Source: Methylobacterium sp. J-088 (GTDB lineage: Bacteria; Pseudomonadota; Alphaproteobacteria; Rhizobiales; Beijerinckiaceae). From it: a stretch of 64,000 nucleotides of DNA. How positions within the stretch are numbered: the stretch's first letter is position 1; each line of letters begins with the position of its first letter. The notes beneath the pieces are model-generated. The model did not search any database and was not told the origin of the DNA. It worked only from the letters and a program-made list of their open reading frames with translations. Position numbers and translations under genes: made by a program. Below, one piece after another: positions 35,920-43,574 of this stretch. The stretch is from the NCBI RefSeq assembly GCF_022829295.1, contig NZ_JAKSYH010000103.1, forward strand, positions 1-64,000, given 5' to 3'.

Positions 35920-36222
35920 TCAGCCGCGGCGGTCCTTGCCGTCCTGCGCGCCCTGCCGACCCTTGGACGGGGTGCTCTGGCCCTGCTCGGCCTCGTAGGC
36001 GTCGATCGCCCGGCGGCAGTTCTCGCTGAGCTTCTTCCAGTTCTTCTGGAAGCAGGCATCGGTGGCCGGATCGTCGGGGGCCAGATTGCCGCAATAGGTC
36101 AGGTAGTCGCCGGTGCAGTACTTCTTCAGGGTCTCGTTGCCGCGCTTCGTCTGCTGCGCCGAGGCCGGCAGCGTCAGGGCAGTGGCCGCCATGACGGCGA
36201 GAACGATTGGCTTCAGGCGCAT
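35920..36222 (-). CDS. Secreted Cys-rich small protein
   Basis: 100 residues. A signal peptide (MRLKPIVLAVMAATALTLP, cleavage after ASA) leads to a short domain with four cysteines: KKYCTGDYLTYCGNLAP, ATDACFQKNW and SENCRRAIDAY. The spacing suggests two disulfides and resembles small periplasmic Cys-repeat proteins of rhizobia. The C-terminus is charged and probably disordered. Function unknown. An alternative start five codons upstream (36237) exists. Confidence 0.65.
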   Translation of the reverse strand: MRLKPIVLAVMAATALTLPASAQQTKRGNETLKKYCTGDYLTYCGNLAPDDPATDACFQKNWKKLSENCRRAIDAYEAEQGQSTPSKGRQGAQDGKDRRG

Positions 36223-36356
36223 GGGTGTCCGTACCATCTTGGGAAATGGAGATGTGCAGAAGGCGTCCGCGTTGCGATGGGGCCTTTGCGTGGTCGAAAC
36301 AAGGCGAGCCGGCGCCGGTTTGCGCCCACCCGCCAGGTGAGAGCGTCGGAGCCCGG

Positions 36357-37061
36357 TCAGACCCGTTCCGGCTGCGGAACCGGATGGGCGGCCCGGGGCA
36401 TGCGGCCCGGGCTCGTCACGGCGTCGGCCACTTCGACGATCCGCCGGCGCAGATCCGCGTTCTCGCGCTCGATGCCGGCCTGCCGGTCGGCCGAGCGGTC
36501 CGCGAGCGTCAACGCCAAGGCCTCTTCGGCCGCCTTGAGGCTCGCGCGCAGGTCATCGCGCTCGGCTGACTCGGCATCCGGACCGGATGCCTGCCGTGCG
36601 GTCTGCCGCAGGCCCAGGAGCGTGTCGAGCAGGTCGGCATGGGCGTCTTCGAGGGCCTGGAGCGTGGCGAGGCTCGCGGTGCCGTCGTCGCGGGCGAGGA
36701 CGAGCTCGGTCTCGAGTTCCCGGGTCTTGGCCTGGACCTGGGCGATCTCGGAATCCCGGGCCGCGACATCGCGCGTGAGCGCGGCGACCCGCATGGTCCC
36801 GGCACCGAGCGCCGCCATCTCGGTCTGGCGCTTGGCCTCCGCGGTCTCGGCCTTGCGCTCCAGGCGGCGCTGCTGGACGGCGAACTGGGCGCGCAGGAAA
36901 TCGCGCTCGGCCGCGATCTCAGCTGGCGACAGGGGCAGGCGCGCCTCGGCCCGCCGCCGGGCCAGCCGGGCGGCCCGGGCGTTGAGGGCCGGCAGCAGCA
37001 GCAGGCCGCACAGGCTCGCCGCCAGGAAGCCCAGCGCGAAGATCATCACCGCTTCGATCAC
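36357..37061 (-). CDS. Membrane-anchored coiled-coil protein, hypothetical
   Basis: 234 residues. One N-terminal membrane helix (AVMIFALGFLAASLCGLLLLP) is followed by a basic stretch with LPLSPAEIAAERDFLRAQFA and a long coiled coil to about residue 215. The 'SPAEIAAERD' segment is shared by conserved alphaproteobacterial proteins of unknown function. It is probably a cytoplasmic coil tethered to the inner membrane. Confidence 0.65.
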   Translation of the reverse strand: MIEAVMIFALGFLAASLCGLLLLPALNARAARLARRRAEARLPLSPAEIAAERDFLRAQFAVQQRRLERKAETAEAKRQTEMAALGAGTMRVAALTRDVAARDSEIAQVQAKTRELETELVLARDDGTASLATLQALEDAHADLLDTLLGLRQTARQASGPDAESAERDDLRASLKAAEEALALTLADRSADRQAGIERENADLRRRIVEVADAVTSPGRMPRAAHPVPQPERV

Positions 37062-37175
37062 GAGGGAACAACCCGCGCATCCGGCCGGAAGACCCGGCCC
37101 GTCTTCACTCTAGCCCAGGTTGATACGAAGGGCGAAATCCAATCGTCTCGCCGCAGCGTCAAAACGGGTTTCGGA

Positions 37176-37799
37176 TCAAAACGGGTTCCAAGTCGGCTCC
37201 CGGGTGAACTTCAGATAGCCGACATTGATCCCCAGCCGTGCGCCCACGCCGCTGCGGATCGGCACCACGATGATCCGGTCGTTGACCACCGCGGTCATGC
37301 CGAAGCCGCCGACGAGGTAGGCCGAGCCGTCGACGCCGCCGAAGCGCCGGTACAAGTCGCGCACGTTCGGCAGGTTGTAGACGAGCATCATGGTGCGCGC
37401 CCCGTCGCCGCCCACGTCGAAGCCGACCGACGGCCCCTGCCAGTAGATGCGCCGCTGGCCGGCATTGCGGGTGTAGAGCGTGCCCTCGCCGTAGCGGACG
37501 CCCGCCACAACGGCGCCGCCGCCCTCCTGGCCGAGGATGTAGCCGTTCGGCTCGCCCCAGCGCCGGCCCGCCTCCTCGACGGTCAGCGCGAGGCCACGGG
37601 AGACCGATCCGAAGAACCGGTGGCCCGATTCCACGACCTCGCCGGGGCGGAATGTCTCGGGGGTGTCGGCATCCTCGCCACGCGCCAGGGCGGTGCCGGG
37701 CATGTCGAGGGAGGCGCCCAGGGGGGCACCGAGCGCCAGGGCGAGGCCCGCGCGCAGCAAGCGGCGCCGGTCGGGGCCGCGATCGTCTCGTGCCGTCAT
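37176..37799 (-). CDS. eipA: EipA-family (DUF1134) envelope protein
   Basis: 207 residues. The DUF1134 core is unmistakable: GHRFFGSVSRGLALTVEEAG, GEPNGYILGQEGGGAVVAGV, YWQGPSVGFDVGGDG, FGGVDGSAYLVGGFGM and RLGINVGYLKFTREPTWNPF at the C-terminus. In Brucella, EipA is a periplasmic beta-barrel protein needed for envelope integrity. The N-terminus has RRRLLRAGLALALG, a Tat-like signal. The ATG at 37799 has GAGGAG 6-7 bases upstream and is preferred over 37874. Confidence 0.9.
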   Translation of the reverse strand: MTARDDRGPDRRRLLRAGLALALGAPLGASLDMPGTALARGEDADTPETFRPGEVVESGHRFFGSVSRGLALTVEEAGRRWGEPNGYILGQEGGGAVVAGVRYGEGTLYTRNAGQRRIYWQGPSVGFDVGGDGARTMMLVYNLPNVRDLYRRFGGVDGSAYLVGGFGMTAVVNDRIIVVPIRSGVGARLGINVGYLKFTREPTWNPF

Positions 37800-37967
37800 C
37801 GTTGTCTCCTCGCCCGGTTCGATTAACGGTTCGTGCGATGGATCTGTGCCGCTCTCGTCCTGCCGGGCCGGCACCGGCCGCGGCCCGGGAGACGCATCCG
37901 CCCGGGTCCGCGGTCCCGCAGGGGTCCGGTCGGACGAGTGGGACCAGCTTCCAGGGGAATTCGCAAG

Positions 37968-38483
37968 ATGTGGTTAACGCGTCCTGACCCCGCAGCCCGC
38001 AGCCCCGGATCCCTCAGGTCGCGCCGGACCCGCGCTCTTGCTGTCTGCGCCGCCCTGATGCTGGCCCGGCCGGCGGCGGGCGAGCCGGTGGGGGCGCCGA
38101 TCGCGCTGCTGACGCTCAACGGCTTCGATCCGGTCACCTATTTTCTGGCGGACGGGCCGCGCGCCGGGACGGGCCGGTTCGAGCTGACCTGGGGCGGACG
38201 GGTCTGGCGCTTCGCCAGCAGCGCCAACCGCGAGGCCTTCCGGGACGATCCGGCCACCTATGCCCCCCGGCTCGGGGGCTACGACGGCGCCGGCATCCTG
38301 GAAGGCCGCCTGGTGGATGCCGATCCCCTGGTCTTCGCGGTGATCGGCGATCGCCTCTACCTGTTCCGGGACGCGGGGCGCCGCGCCCGGTTCCTGGCCG
38401 ATCCCGGCCTCGCCGGCCAGGCGGAGGCTGCGTGGCCGGGCCTGCGCGACCAGCCGGACGCGGCGCCTACGACGTCGCGCTGA
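37968..38483 (+). CDS. YHS-domain secreted protein
   Basis: 171 residues. A signal peptide (ALAVCAALMLARPAAG) precedes a YHS-like domain: LNGFDPVTYFLADGPRAG, WGGRVWRFASSANREAFRDD and PATYAPRLGGYDG. YHS domains occur in metal-handling proteins; no metal is assigned here. The ATG at 37968 follows the divergent eipA gene. Its 3' end overlaps the convergent cysQ gene by 17 bases. Confidence 0.78.
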   Translation: MWLTRPDPAARSPGSLRSRRTRALAVCAALMLARPAAGEPVGAPIALLTLNGFDPVTYFLADGPRAGTGRFELTWGGRVWRFASSANREAFRDDPATYAPRLGGYDGAGILEGRLVDADPLVFAVIGDRLYLFRDAGRRARFLADPGLAGQAEAAWPGLRDQPDAAPTTSR

Positions 38484-39348
38484 GCGTCGGCCGGCCGCCG
38501 CGCGTGCCGCAGGAGGCGGGCAGGGTGAGGCGCTGGGCCAGGGACGGGTCGCCGAGCGCCGCGAAGGGCCCGTTGCGGTGGTTGGGCCCGTGCTGCCCGT
38601 AGCGGATCGGGCCGCCGCCCGGCACCACCACGCAGCCCCCGGCGGTCGCCACGAGGTGGTCGCCGGCCGCGGTATCCCATTCCATGGTCGGGCCGCAGCG
38701 CACGTAAATGTCCGCTTCCCCGGCCGCAATCAGGCCGAACTTGAGCGCGGAGCCGACTTGGCGCGTCTCCATCACCGGGAGGGCGGCGAGGCAAGTCATG
38801 GATTCGGCATCGCCGTGTCGGCGGCTGCCGAGCGCCAGGAGGCCGCCCTCCGGCACGGCCCGCGCGTGCACCGGTCGCCTGGGGCCGGGGCGGCCGGCGG
38901 TCACGACGGCCTCGACGGCGGCGGTGCCCGCCCACCAGACCCGGTCGAAGCCCGGCGCCGCCAGGGCCGCCGCCACCGGGCGCTCGCCCGCCACCAGGGC
39001 GATGTTGACCGAGTAGTCGTGCGTTCCGGCCAGGAAGTCGCGGGTGCCGTCCAGGGGATCGACCAGGAAGAAGGTGTCGGCCGGCACCACCACGTCGCCC
39101 CGTGCCGCGGCCATGCGCTCCTCCGCCACGACCGCGATCCCGGGGAATCGCTCGGCCAGGGCGGCGACGATCAGATCCTCGGCCTCCACGTCGGCGGCGC
39201 TCCACGGGGTGCCGTCCGGCTTCAGGGCGTGGGGGCAGGGAGCCCGGTGATAGCGGCGCAGAATCTCGCCCGCCGCGCAGGCGATCTCGGCGAGCGCTGC
39301 GGCGATCCGCTCACGCTCAGGCCCCGAGATCGTCGCCGCGCCCGTCAT
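38467..39348 (-). CDS. cysQ: 3'(2'),5'-bisphosphate nucleotidase
   Basis: 293 residues of the inositol monophosphatase superfamily. Metal-binding EERMAA, VDPLDGTRDFL and MEWDTAAGDHLVATAGG motifs are complete. KPDGTPWSAADVEAEDLI is typical of CysQ, which hydrolyses PAP to AMP and recycles it after sulfate assimilation. The ATG at 39348 has GGGAGG upstream; the longer open frame to 39675 is not supported. It is on the same strand as glnE, 155 bases downstream of its stop. Confidence 0.88.
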   Translation of the reverse strand: MTGAATISGPERERIAAALAEIACAAGEILRRYHRAPCPHALKPDGTPWSAADVEAEDLIVAALAERFPGIAVVAEERMAAARGDVVVPADTFFLVDPLDGTRDFLAGTHDYSVNIALVAGERPVAAALAAPGFDRVWWAGTAAVEAVVTAGRPGPRRPVHARAVPEGGLLALGSRRHGDAESMTCLAALPVMETRQVGSALKFGLIAAGEADIYVRCGPTMEWDTAAGDHLVATAGGCVVVPGGGPIRYGQHGPNHRNGPFAALGDPSLAQRLTLPASCGTRGGRPTLSATS

Positions 39349-39503
39349 GGTTCCTCCCAGACCGCTCTGAATGCCCGAGCCAGCACGCGATGTCGACGGT
39401 TTGGAGTACGAATCCGGCGCTCGATCTGCGATCCGGTCCGTCTCCCGGCTCAGGTGCCGACGCTGCCGCTGCCGCTGGCAGGATGCATCGGCGGGGATGC
39501 GAT

Positions 39504-42416
39504 TCAAGCCACCGTGCGCCGGATCCGCGCGAGCAGGGCCTGGCTTCGGCGCCGGTGACGGCACAGGTCCGCCGCGAGGCTTCGCGCGTCCGGCAGGCCC
39601 ACCGCCTTGGCGATCTGCCGTGCTGCCGTCTCGGACGGCTCCGTGGTGGGATCGACCATCACCAGCCGCTGCCATTGATAGACCGCGTCGAGGAACCGGT
39701 AGGTCTCGGCGAGGGACTCCGCCGCCTCGTCCGGCAGCAGGCCGCGCCCCGCAACCCAGCGGAAAAGGGCCTCCGCGCCAAGGCCGATGCAGTCCGGCCA
39801 GTCGTGGGCGTGGCTCAGCACGATGGCCTGGGCCAGGAAATCGAGGTCGAACAAGGCGCCGGGGGCGAGCTTCAGGTCGTAGGGGCCGGCATGGCCGCGC
39901 TCCCGAGCGACGAGCGCCCGCATCGCCCCCGCCTCGGCGCAGACTTTGGCCGGCTCGCGCTGTTGGGAAAGAATGGCGGCGATCTCGGCTGTGACGGCGG
40001 CCCCCAGGGTCGCGTCACCGGCCACCACCCGGGCGCGGGCGAGGGCCATGTGCTCCCAGGGTTCCGCCCCGTCCCGGTGATAGGCCGTAAAGCCCGAGAG
40101 CTGCACGGCCGGCGGGCTGTGGCTGCCGTAGGGCCGCAGCCGCAGGTCGACCGCATAGAGCCGTCCCCGCCGCGTCGCGGTGGTGAGCGCTGCGAACAGG
40201 CGCTGCGCCAGCCGGTTGTAGGCGACCACGGCGTCGAGCGACCGCCTGCCGTCGCTGATGCGGTCCTCGGCATCGAAATCGTACAGGAACACGAGGTCGA
40301 GGTCGGATGCGGTACTGAGCTGCCGGGACCCGAGCCGGCCCAGTGCCAGGACGCAGCAGCGCCCCTTGGGCACCGCGCCGTGGTCCTGGGCGAAGCGGCG
40401 TTCCTCCGCCTCCAGGCTCAGGGCCACCGTTGCCTCCGCGATCGCCGTGTAGGCCTCGCCGGCCTGCCGCGGCGTCAGGATGCCCGACAGGAGGCGTGCG
40501 CCGGTGACGAAGGCCATCTGCCGTGTGGCGTCCCGGCAGCGGTCGAGGACCTCCTCGTGGCTCGCCGGTTGTCCCACGAGCATCCGGTACTGGGCCTCGA
40601 CCGCGGCGGGATCCAGGGGCGGACTCACGAAATCCGCGTCCAGCACGGTGTCGAGGACGTGCGGGCTCAGGCCGACGGTGTCGGCGAGGCGCGGTGCCGT
40701 CCCGAGGATGTCGGCGAACAGCAGGCGCAGGCGCTCGTGTGAGCGCAGGATCGCCAGGAGCTCGGCCACGGCGGGCATCCGCGCGAAGGCGCGGTCGAGG
40801 GCGAGCAACGCCTCGTCCGGGTCGGCGGTGCCGCCGAGCGCCTGGAGCAGCGCTGGCAGCATCTCGGCCAGGATTTCCCGCGCCCGCCCGGTTCGCAGGG
40901 CCGGGCGGCGCCCCAGATGCCAGCCCTGCACGGTCTCCCAGGCGCGCGGCGGATCGCGGAACCCGAAGGCGCCGAGCCGCTCCAAGGTGGCCGGCTCCGG
41001 TTCTGACTCGCCGAAGACGAGGATGTCGTCTGCGACCGTCTCGGCCTCGAACAGCAGGTCGTAATGCCCCTGGACCCGGCCGGCATGGTGAAGCAGCGCC
41101 GTCTCGAAGGCCGCGAGATCCGGGAAGCCCGCGAACAAGGCGAGCCCGGTCAGCGCCTCGATGCCGGTCGGCAGGCGCTGGGTCTGCTCGTCGCGGACCA
41201 TCTGGATCCGGTGCTCCAGGGTGCGCAGGAACCCGTAGGCCTCGGTCAGCTCGTCGCGGGCGCGTCCGTCGATCCAGCCCGCCGCAGCGAGGCCGCCGAG
41301 CATTGCCACGGTGCCGCGTCCCCGGAGGCTCGGCTTGCGCCCGCCGAAGACCAACTGCTGCGTCTGGACGAAGAACTCGATCTCCCGGATGCCGCCGCGG
41401 CCGATCTTGATGTCGTGGCCGGCGACCGCGATGGTGTCGTGGCCGCGGACCATGTGGATCTGCCGCTTGAGGGCGTGGATCTCGGCGATTGCCGGGAAGT
41501 CGAAGTGCCGCCGCCAGATGAACGGCGCGAGTTCGGCGAGGAACGCCGCGCCGGCCGGGATGTCGCCCGCGATCGGCCGGGCCTTGACGAAGGCGGCCCG
41601 CTCCCAGTTCTGGCCCAGCGTCTGATAGTAATCGAAGGCGAAGCCCGTGGAGAGGGCCACCGCGGTGGAGCCTGGGTCCGGCCGCAGGCGGTAGTCGATG
41701 CGGTGGACGTAGCCCTCGGCGGTCCGGTCGGACAGGAGCTTCACCAGCCCCTGCGCGAGCTTGACGAAGAAGGGCTTCGGGTCGCCCCCGGTCGCGGCCG
41801 CTGCGGCTTCGTTCTCGTAGAAGATCACGAGATCGATATCGCTCGAATAGTTCAGCTCGCCGCCACCGAGCTTGCCCAGCCCCAGGACGATCAGCCCCGA
41901 TCCGGCCTGCGGCGCGTCCGGATCCGGCGCCCGGAACCGACCGGTCGCGAGTCCCTGCCGGAGCAGCGCCTCGGTCGCCGCACTCACCGAGGCGTCGGCG
42001 AAGCCGGACAGCGCCCGGGTGACCGCCGCGACATCCCAGCCGCCGCCGAGATCCGCCAGCGCCACAAGGAGCGCATGTGCCTCCCGGTTGGCCCGCAGCC
42101 GCTTTCCGACCTCGGCGAGGTCGGGATTGACCCCGCAGGCGGCGCCGACTGCGCGCTGGCGGGCGATAATCTCCCGGCTCGCCGCATCGGGCGGCTGTTC
42201 GAGCAGCGCGACCAGCCGCTCCGGCGCCCGCAGGCACGCCCGCCAGAGGAAGGGGGAATGGTCGGCGAGACCCAGGAGCAGGTCACGACAGGGCGGCGTC
42301 AGGAAACCCGGCGGGAGAGCGGGCGCAATCTCGGCGAGCCGGGCTCGCGCCGCCTCCGGATCCGCGAGGGGCAGGCGGGGCTGCAGGCTCTCGCGCAGGG
42401 TCGGGGCGGACTGCAT
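39504..42416 (-). CDS. glnE: Bifunctional glutamine-synthetase adenylyltransferase/deadenylase
   Basis: 970 residues with the two nucleotidyltransferase domains that define GlnE. The N-terminal adenylyl-removase has LGKLGGGELNYSSDIDLVIFY, and the C-terminal adenylyltransferase has LGRLGSRQLSTASDLDLVFLY. Between them are the PII-responsive helical regions (GRGGIREIEFFVQTQQL). It controls glutamine synthetase in response to nitrogen status. The ATG at 42416 gives the family's normal length; a longer frame to 42593 is improbable. Divergent from chpT. Confidence 0.95.
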   Translation of the reverse strand: MQSAPTLRESLQPRLPLADPEAARARLAEIAPALPPGFLTPPCRDLLLGLADHSPFLWRACLRAPERLVALLEQPPDAASREIIARQRAVGAACGVNPDLAEVGKRLRANREAHALLVALADLGGGWDVAAVTRALSGFADASVSAATEALLRQGLATGRFRAPDPDAPQAGSGLIVLGLGKLGGGELNYSSDIDLVIFYENEAAAAATGGDPKPFFVKLAQGLVKLLSDRTAEGYVHRIDYRLRPDPGSTAVALSTGFAFDYYQTLGQNWERAAFVKARPIAGDIPAGAAFLAELAPFIWRRHFDFPAIAEIHALKRQIHMVRGHDTIAVAGHDIKIGRGGIREIEFFVQTQQLVFGGRKPSLRGRGTVAMLGGLAAAGWIDGRARDELTEAYGFLRTLEHRIQMVRDEQTQRLPTGIEALTGLALFAGFPDLAAFETALLHHAGRVQGHYDLLFEAETVADDILVFGESEPEPATLERLGAFGFRDPPRAWETVQGWHLGRRPALRTGRAREILAEMLPALLQALGGTADPDEALLALDRAFARMPAVAELLAILRSHERLRLLFADILGTAPRLADTVGLSPHVLDTVLDADFVSPPLDPAAVEAQYRMLVGQPASHEEVLDRCRDATRQMAFVTGARLLSGILTPRQAGEAYTAIAEATVALSLEAEERRFAQDHGAVPKGRCCVLALGRLGSRQLSTASDLDLVFLYDFDAEDRISDGRRSLDAVVAYNRLAQRLFAALTTATRRGRLYAVDLRLRPYGSHSPPAVQLSGFTAYHRDGAEPWEHMALARARVVAGDATLGAAVTAEIAAILSQQREPAKVCAEAGAMRALVARERGHAGPYDLKLAPGALFDLDFLAQAIVLSHAHDWPDCIGLGAEALFRWVAGRGLLPDEAAESLAETYRFLDAVYQWQRLVMVDPTTEPSETAARQIAKAVGLPDARSLAADLCRHRRRSQALLARIRRTVA

Positions 42417-42760
42417 GGGGTGGAGCTCCGCGTCAGGGGTTGGCGGATTTGACGGATCGTCGATGGCCTGGGTCAACTGCCAACAACGTGCGCCCTCCCT
42501 CCGCCGGCTCCATCTCGCGATCCGTGGCCATGACAGCCCAGCCCGAATCGGGCGCCGCCGCGCCGATCCGTCAATCCCGGTAACGCTTTTCAAAGGCCGG
42601 CGTGGCGTTTATCCGTGCGGACCGGCCGTCGCCCCCGGTCCGACCCGCTGGGCGCGGGCTCCTTTGGGCGACGTGTACGCCGGATGCGGCGGCCGACGAA
42701 CGGCCGCCAGTCGGGGCCCCGGCCCGCAGACGCCCGAACCAGATTCCCCCGGAGCGCACC
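42417..42760. promoter_or_regulatory. Shared glnE/chpT intergenic region
   Basis: About 340 bases between divergent genes. No clear CtrA box, sigma-54 site or RNA element was seen. The chpT frame is open across much of it without coding character. Confidence 0.4.
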
Positions 42761-43471
42761 ATGTCGTCCCCGAACTCGCCGACCCTGACCCTCGACGGCC
42801 TCGACCTCGCCGCCCTGCTCTGCTCCCGCGTCTGCCACGACGTGATCAGCCCCGTCGGCGCGATCGTCAACGGGCTCGAAGTCCTGGAGGACGACGAGGA
42901 CGAATCGATGCGCACCTTCGCGCTGGAGCTGATCGGCAAGAGCGCCCGGCAGGCCTCGGCGCGGCTGAAATTCGCGCGGATCGCCTTCGGCGCCGCGGGA
43001 TCGGCCGGCGCCTCGATCGACCTCGCCGATGCCGAAAGCGTCGCCAAGGGCATGTTCTCCGACGACAAGACCAAGCTGACCTGGAGCGCCCCGCAGGCGC
43101 TGTTTCCCAAGAACAAGGTCAAGCTGCTCCTCAACCTCGTAATGATCGCCACGACCGCGATCCCGCGGGGCGGCGCGATCGACGTCGTGGTCTCCGGCGA
43201 CGGCGCGGCGCCGAGCTTCGTGTTCAAGGCCAAGGGCTCGCATGCCCGCATTCCCCCGCACGTGGAGGAGCTGATGGCCGGCAGCCCCGAGAGTGGAACC
43301 GTCGATGCCCACGGCATCCTGCCGTTCTATGCCGGCCTCGTGGCGCGGGCCGCCGACATGAGTGTTCGATTCGCCATCCAGGATGATGAGGTGACGATCA
43401 CGGCCGAGCCGACAGTGATCGAAGCATCCGTTGAACCCTCCGATGAGGGTTCGAACACCACACTGGCGTGA
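42761..43471 (+). CDS. chpT: Histidine phosphotransferase ChpT
   Basis: 236 residues. The phosphorylated His lies in LLCSRVCHDVISPVGAIVNG near the N-terminus, and the rest has the degenerate histidine-kinase-like ATPase fold of ChpT (LLLNLVMIATTAIPRGG). In alphaproteobacteria ChpT relays phosphate from CckA to CtrA and CpdR to control the cell cycle and motility. The ATG at 42761 gives a normal length. It lies 104 bases upstream of cheA, linking cell-cycle and chemotaxis genes. Confidence 0.9.
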   Translation: MSSPNSPTLTLDGLDLAALLCSRVCHDVISPVGAIVNGLEVLEDDEDESMRTFALELIGKSARQASARLKFARIAFGAAGSAGASIDLADAESVAKGMFSDDKTKLTWSAPQALFPKNKVKLLLNLVMIATTAIPRGGAIDVVVSGDGAAPSFVFKAKGSHARIPPHVEELMAGSPESGTVDAHGILPFYAGLVARAADMSVRFAIQDDEVTITAEPTVIEASVEPSDEGSNTTLA

Positions 43472-43574
43472 AATTCTGAAAAACTCCGGCGCGGGGCAGG
43501 AACTGAAACGCTTCCCTAACCGCGCCCGAGTAAGTACGGTGCGCGAGACCTTCTTCCGGTAACGAGTTGCGCCT

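Noticed and set aside
34116..36029. 637-codon open frame on the plus strand
   Set aside because: Antisense to lysA and the lipoprotein gene; composition is that of a complementary-strand shadow.
40015..42237. 740-codon open frame within glnE
   Set aside because: Alternative frame of glnE with Arg/Gly/Pro-rich composition.
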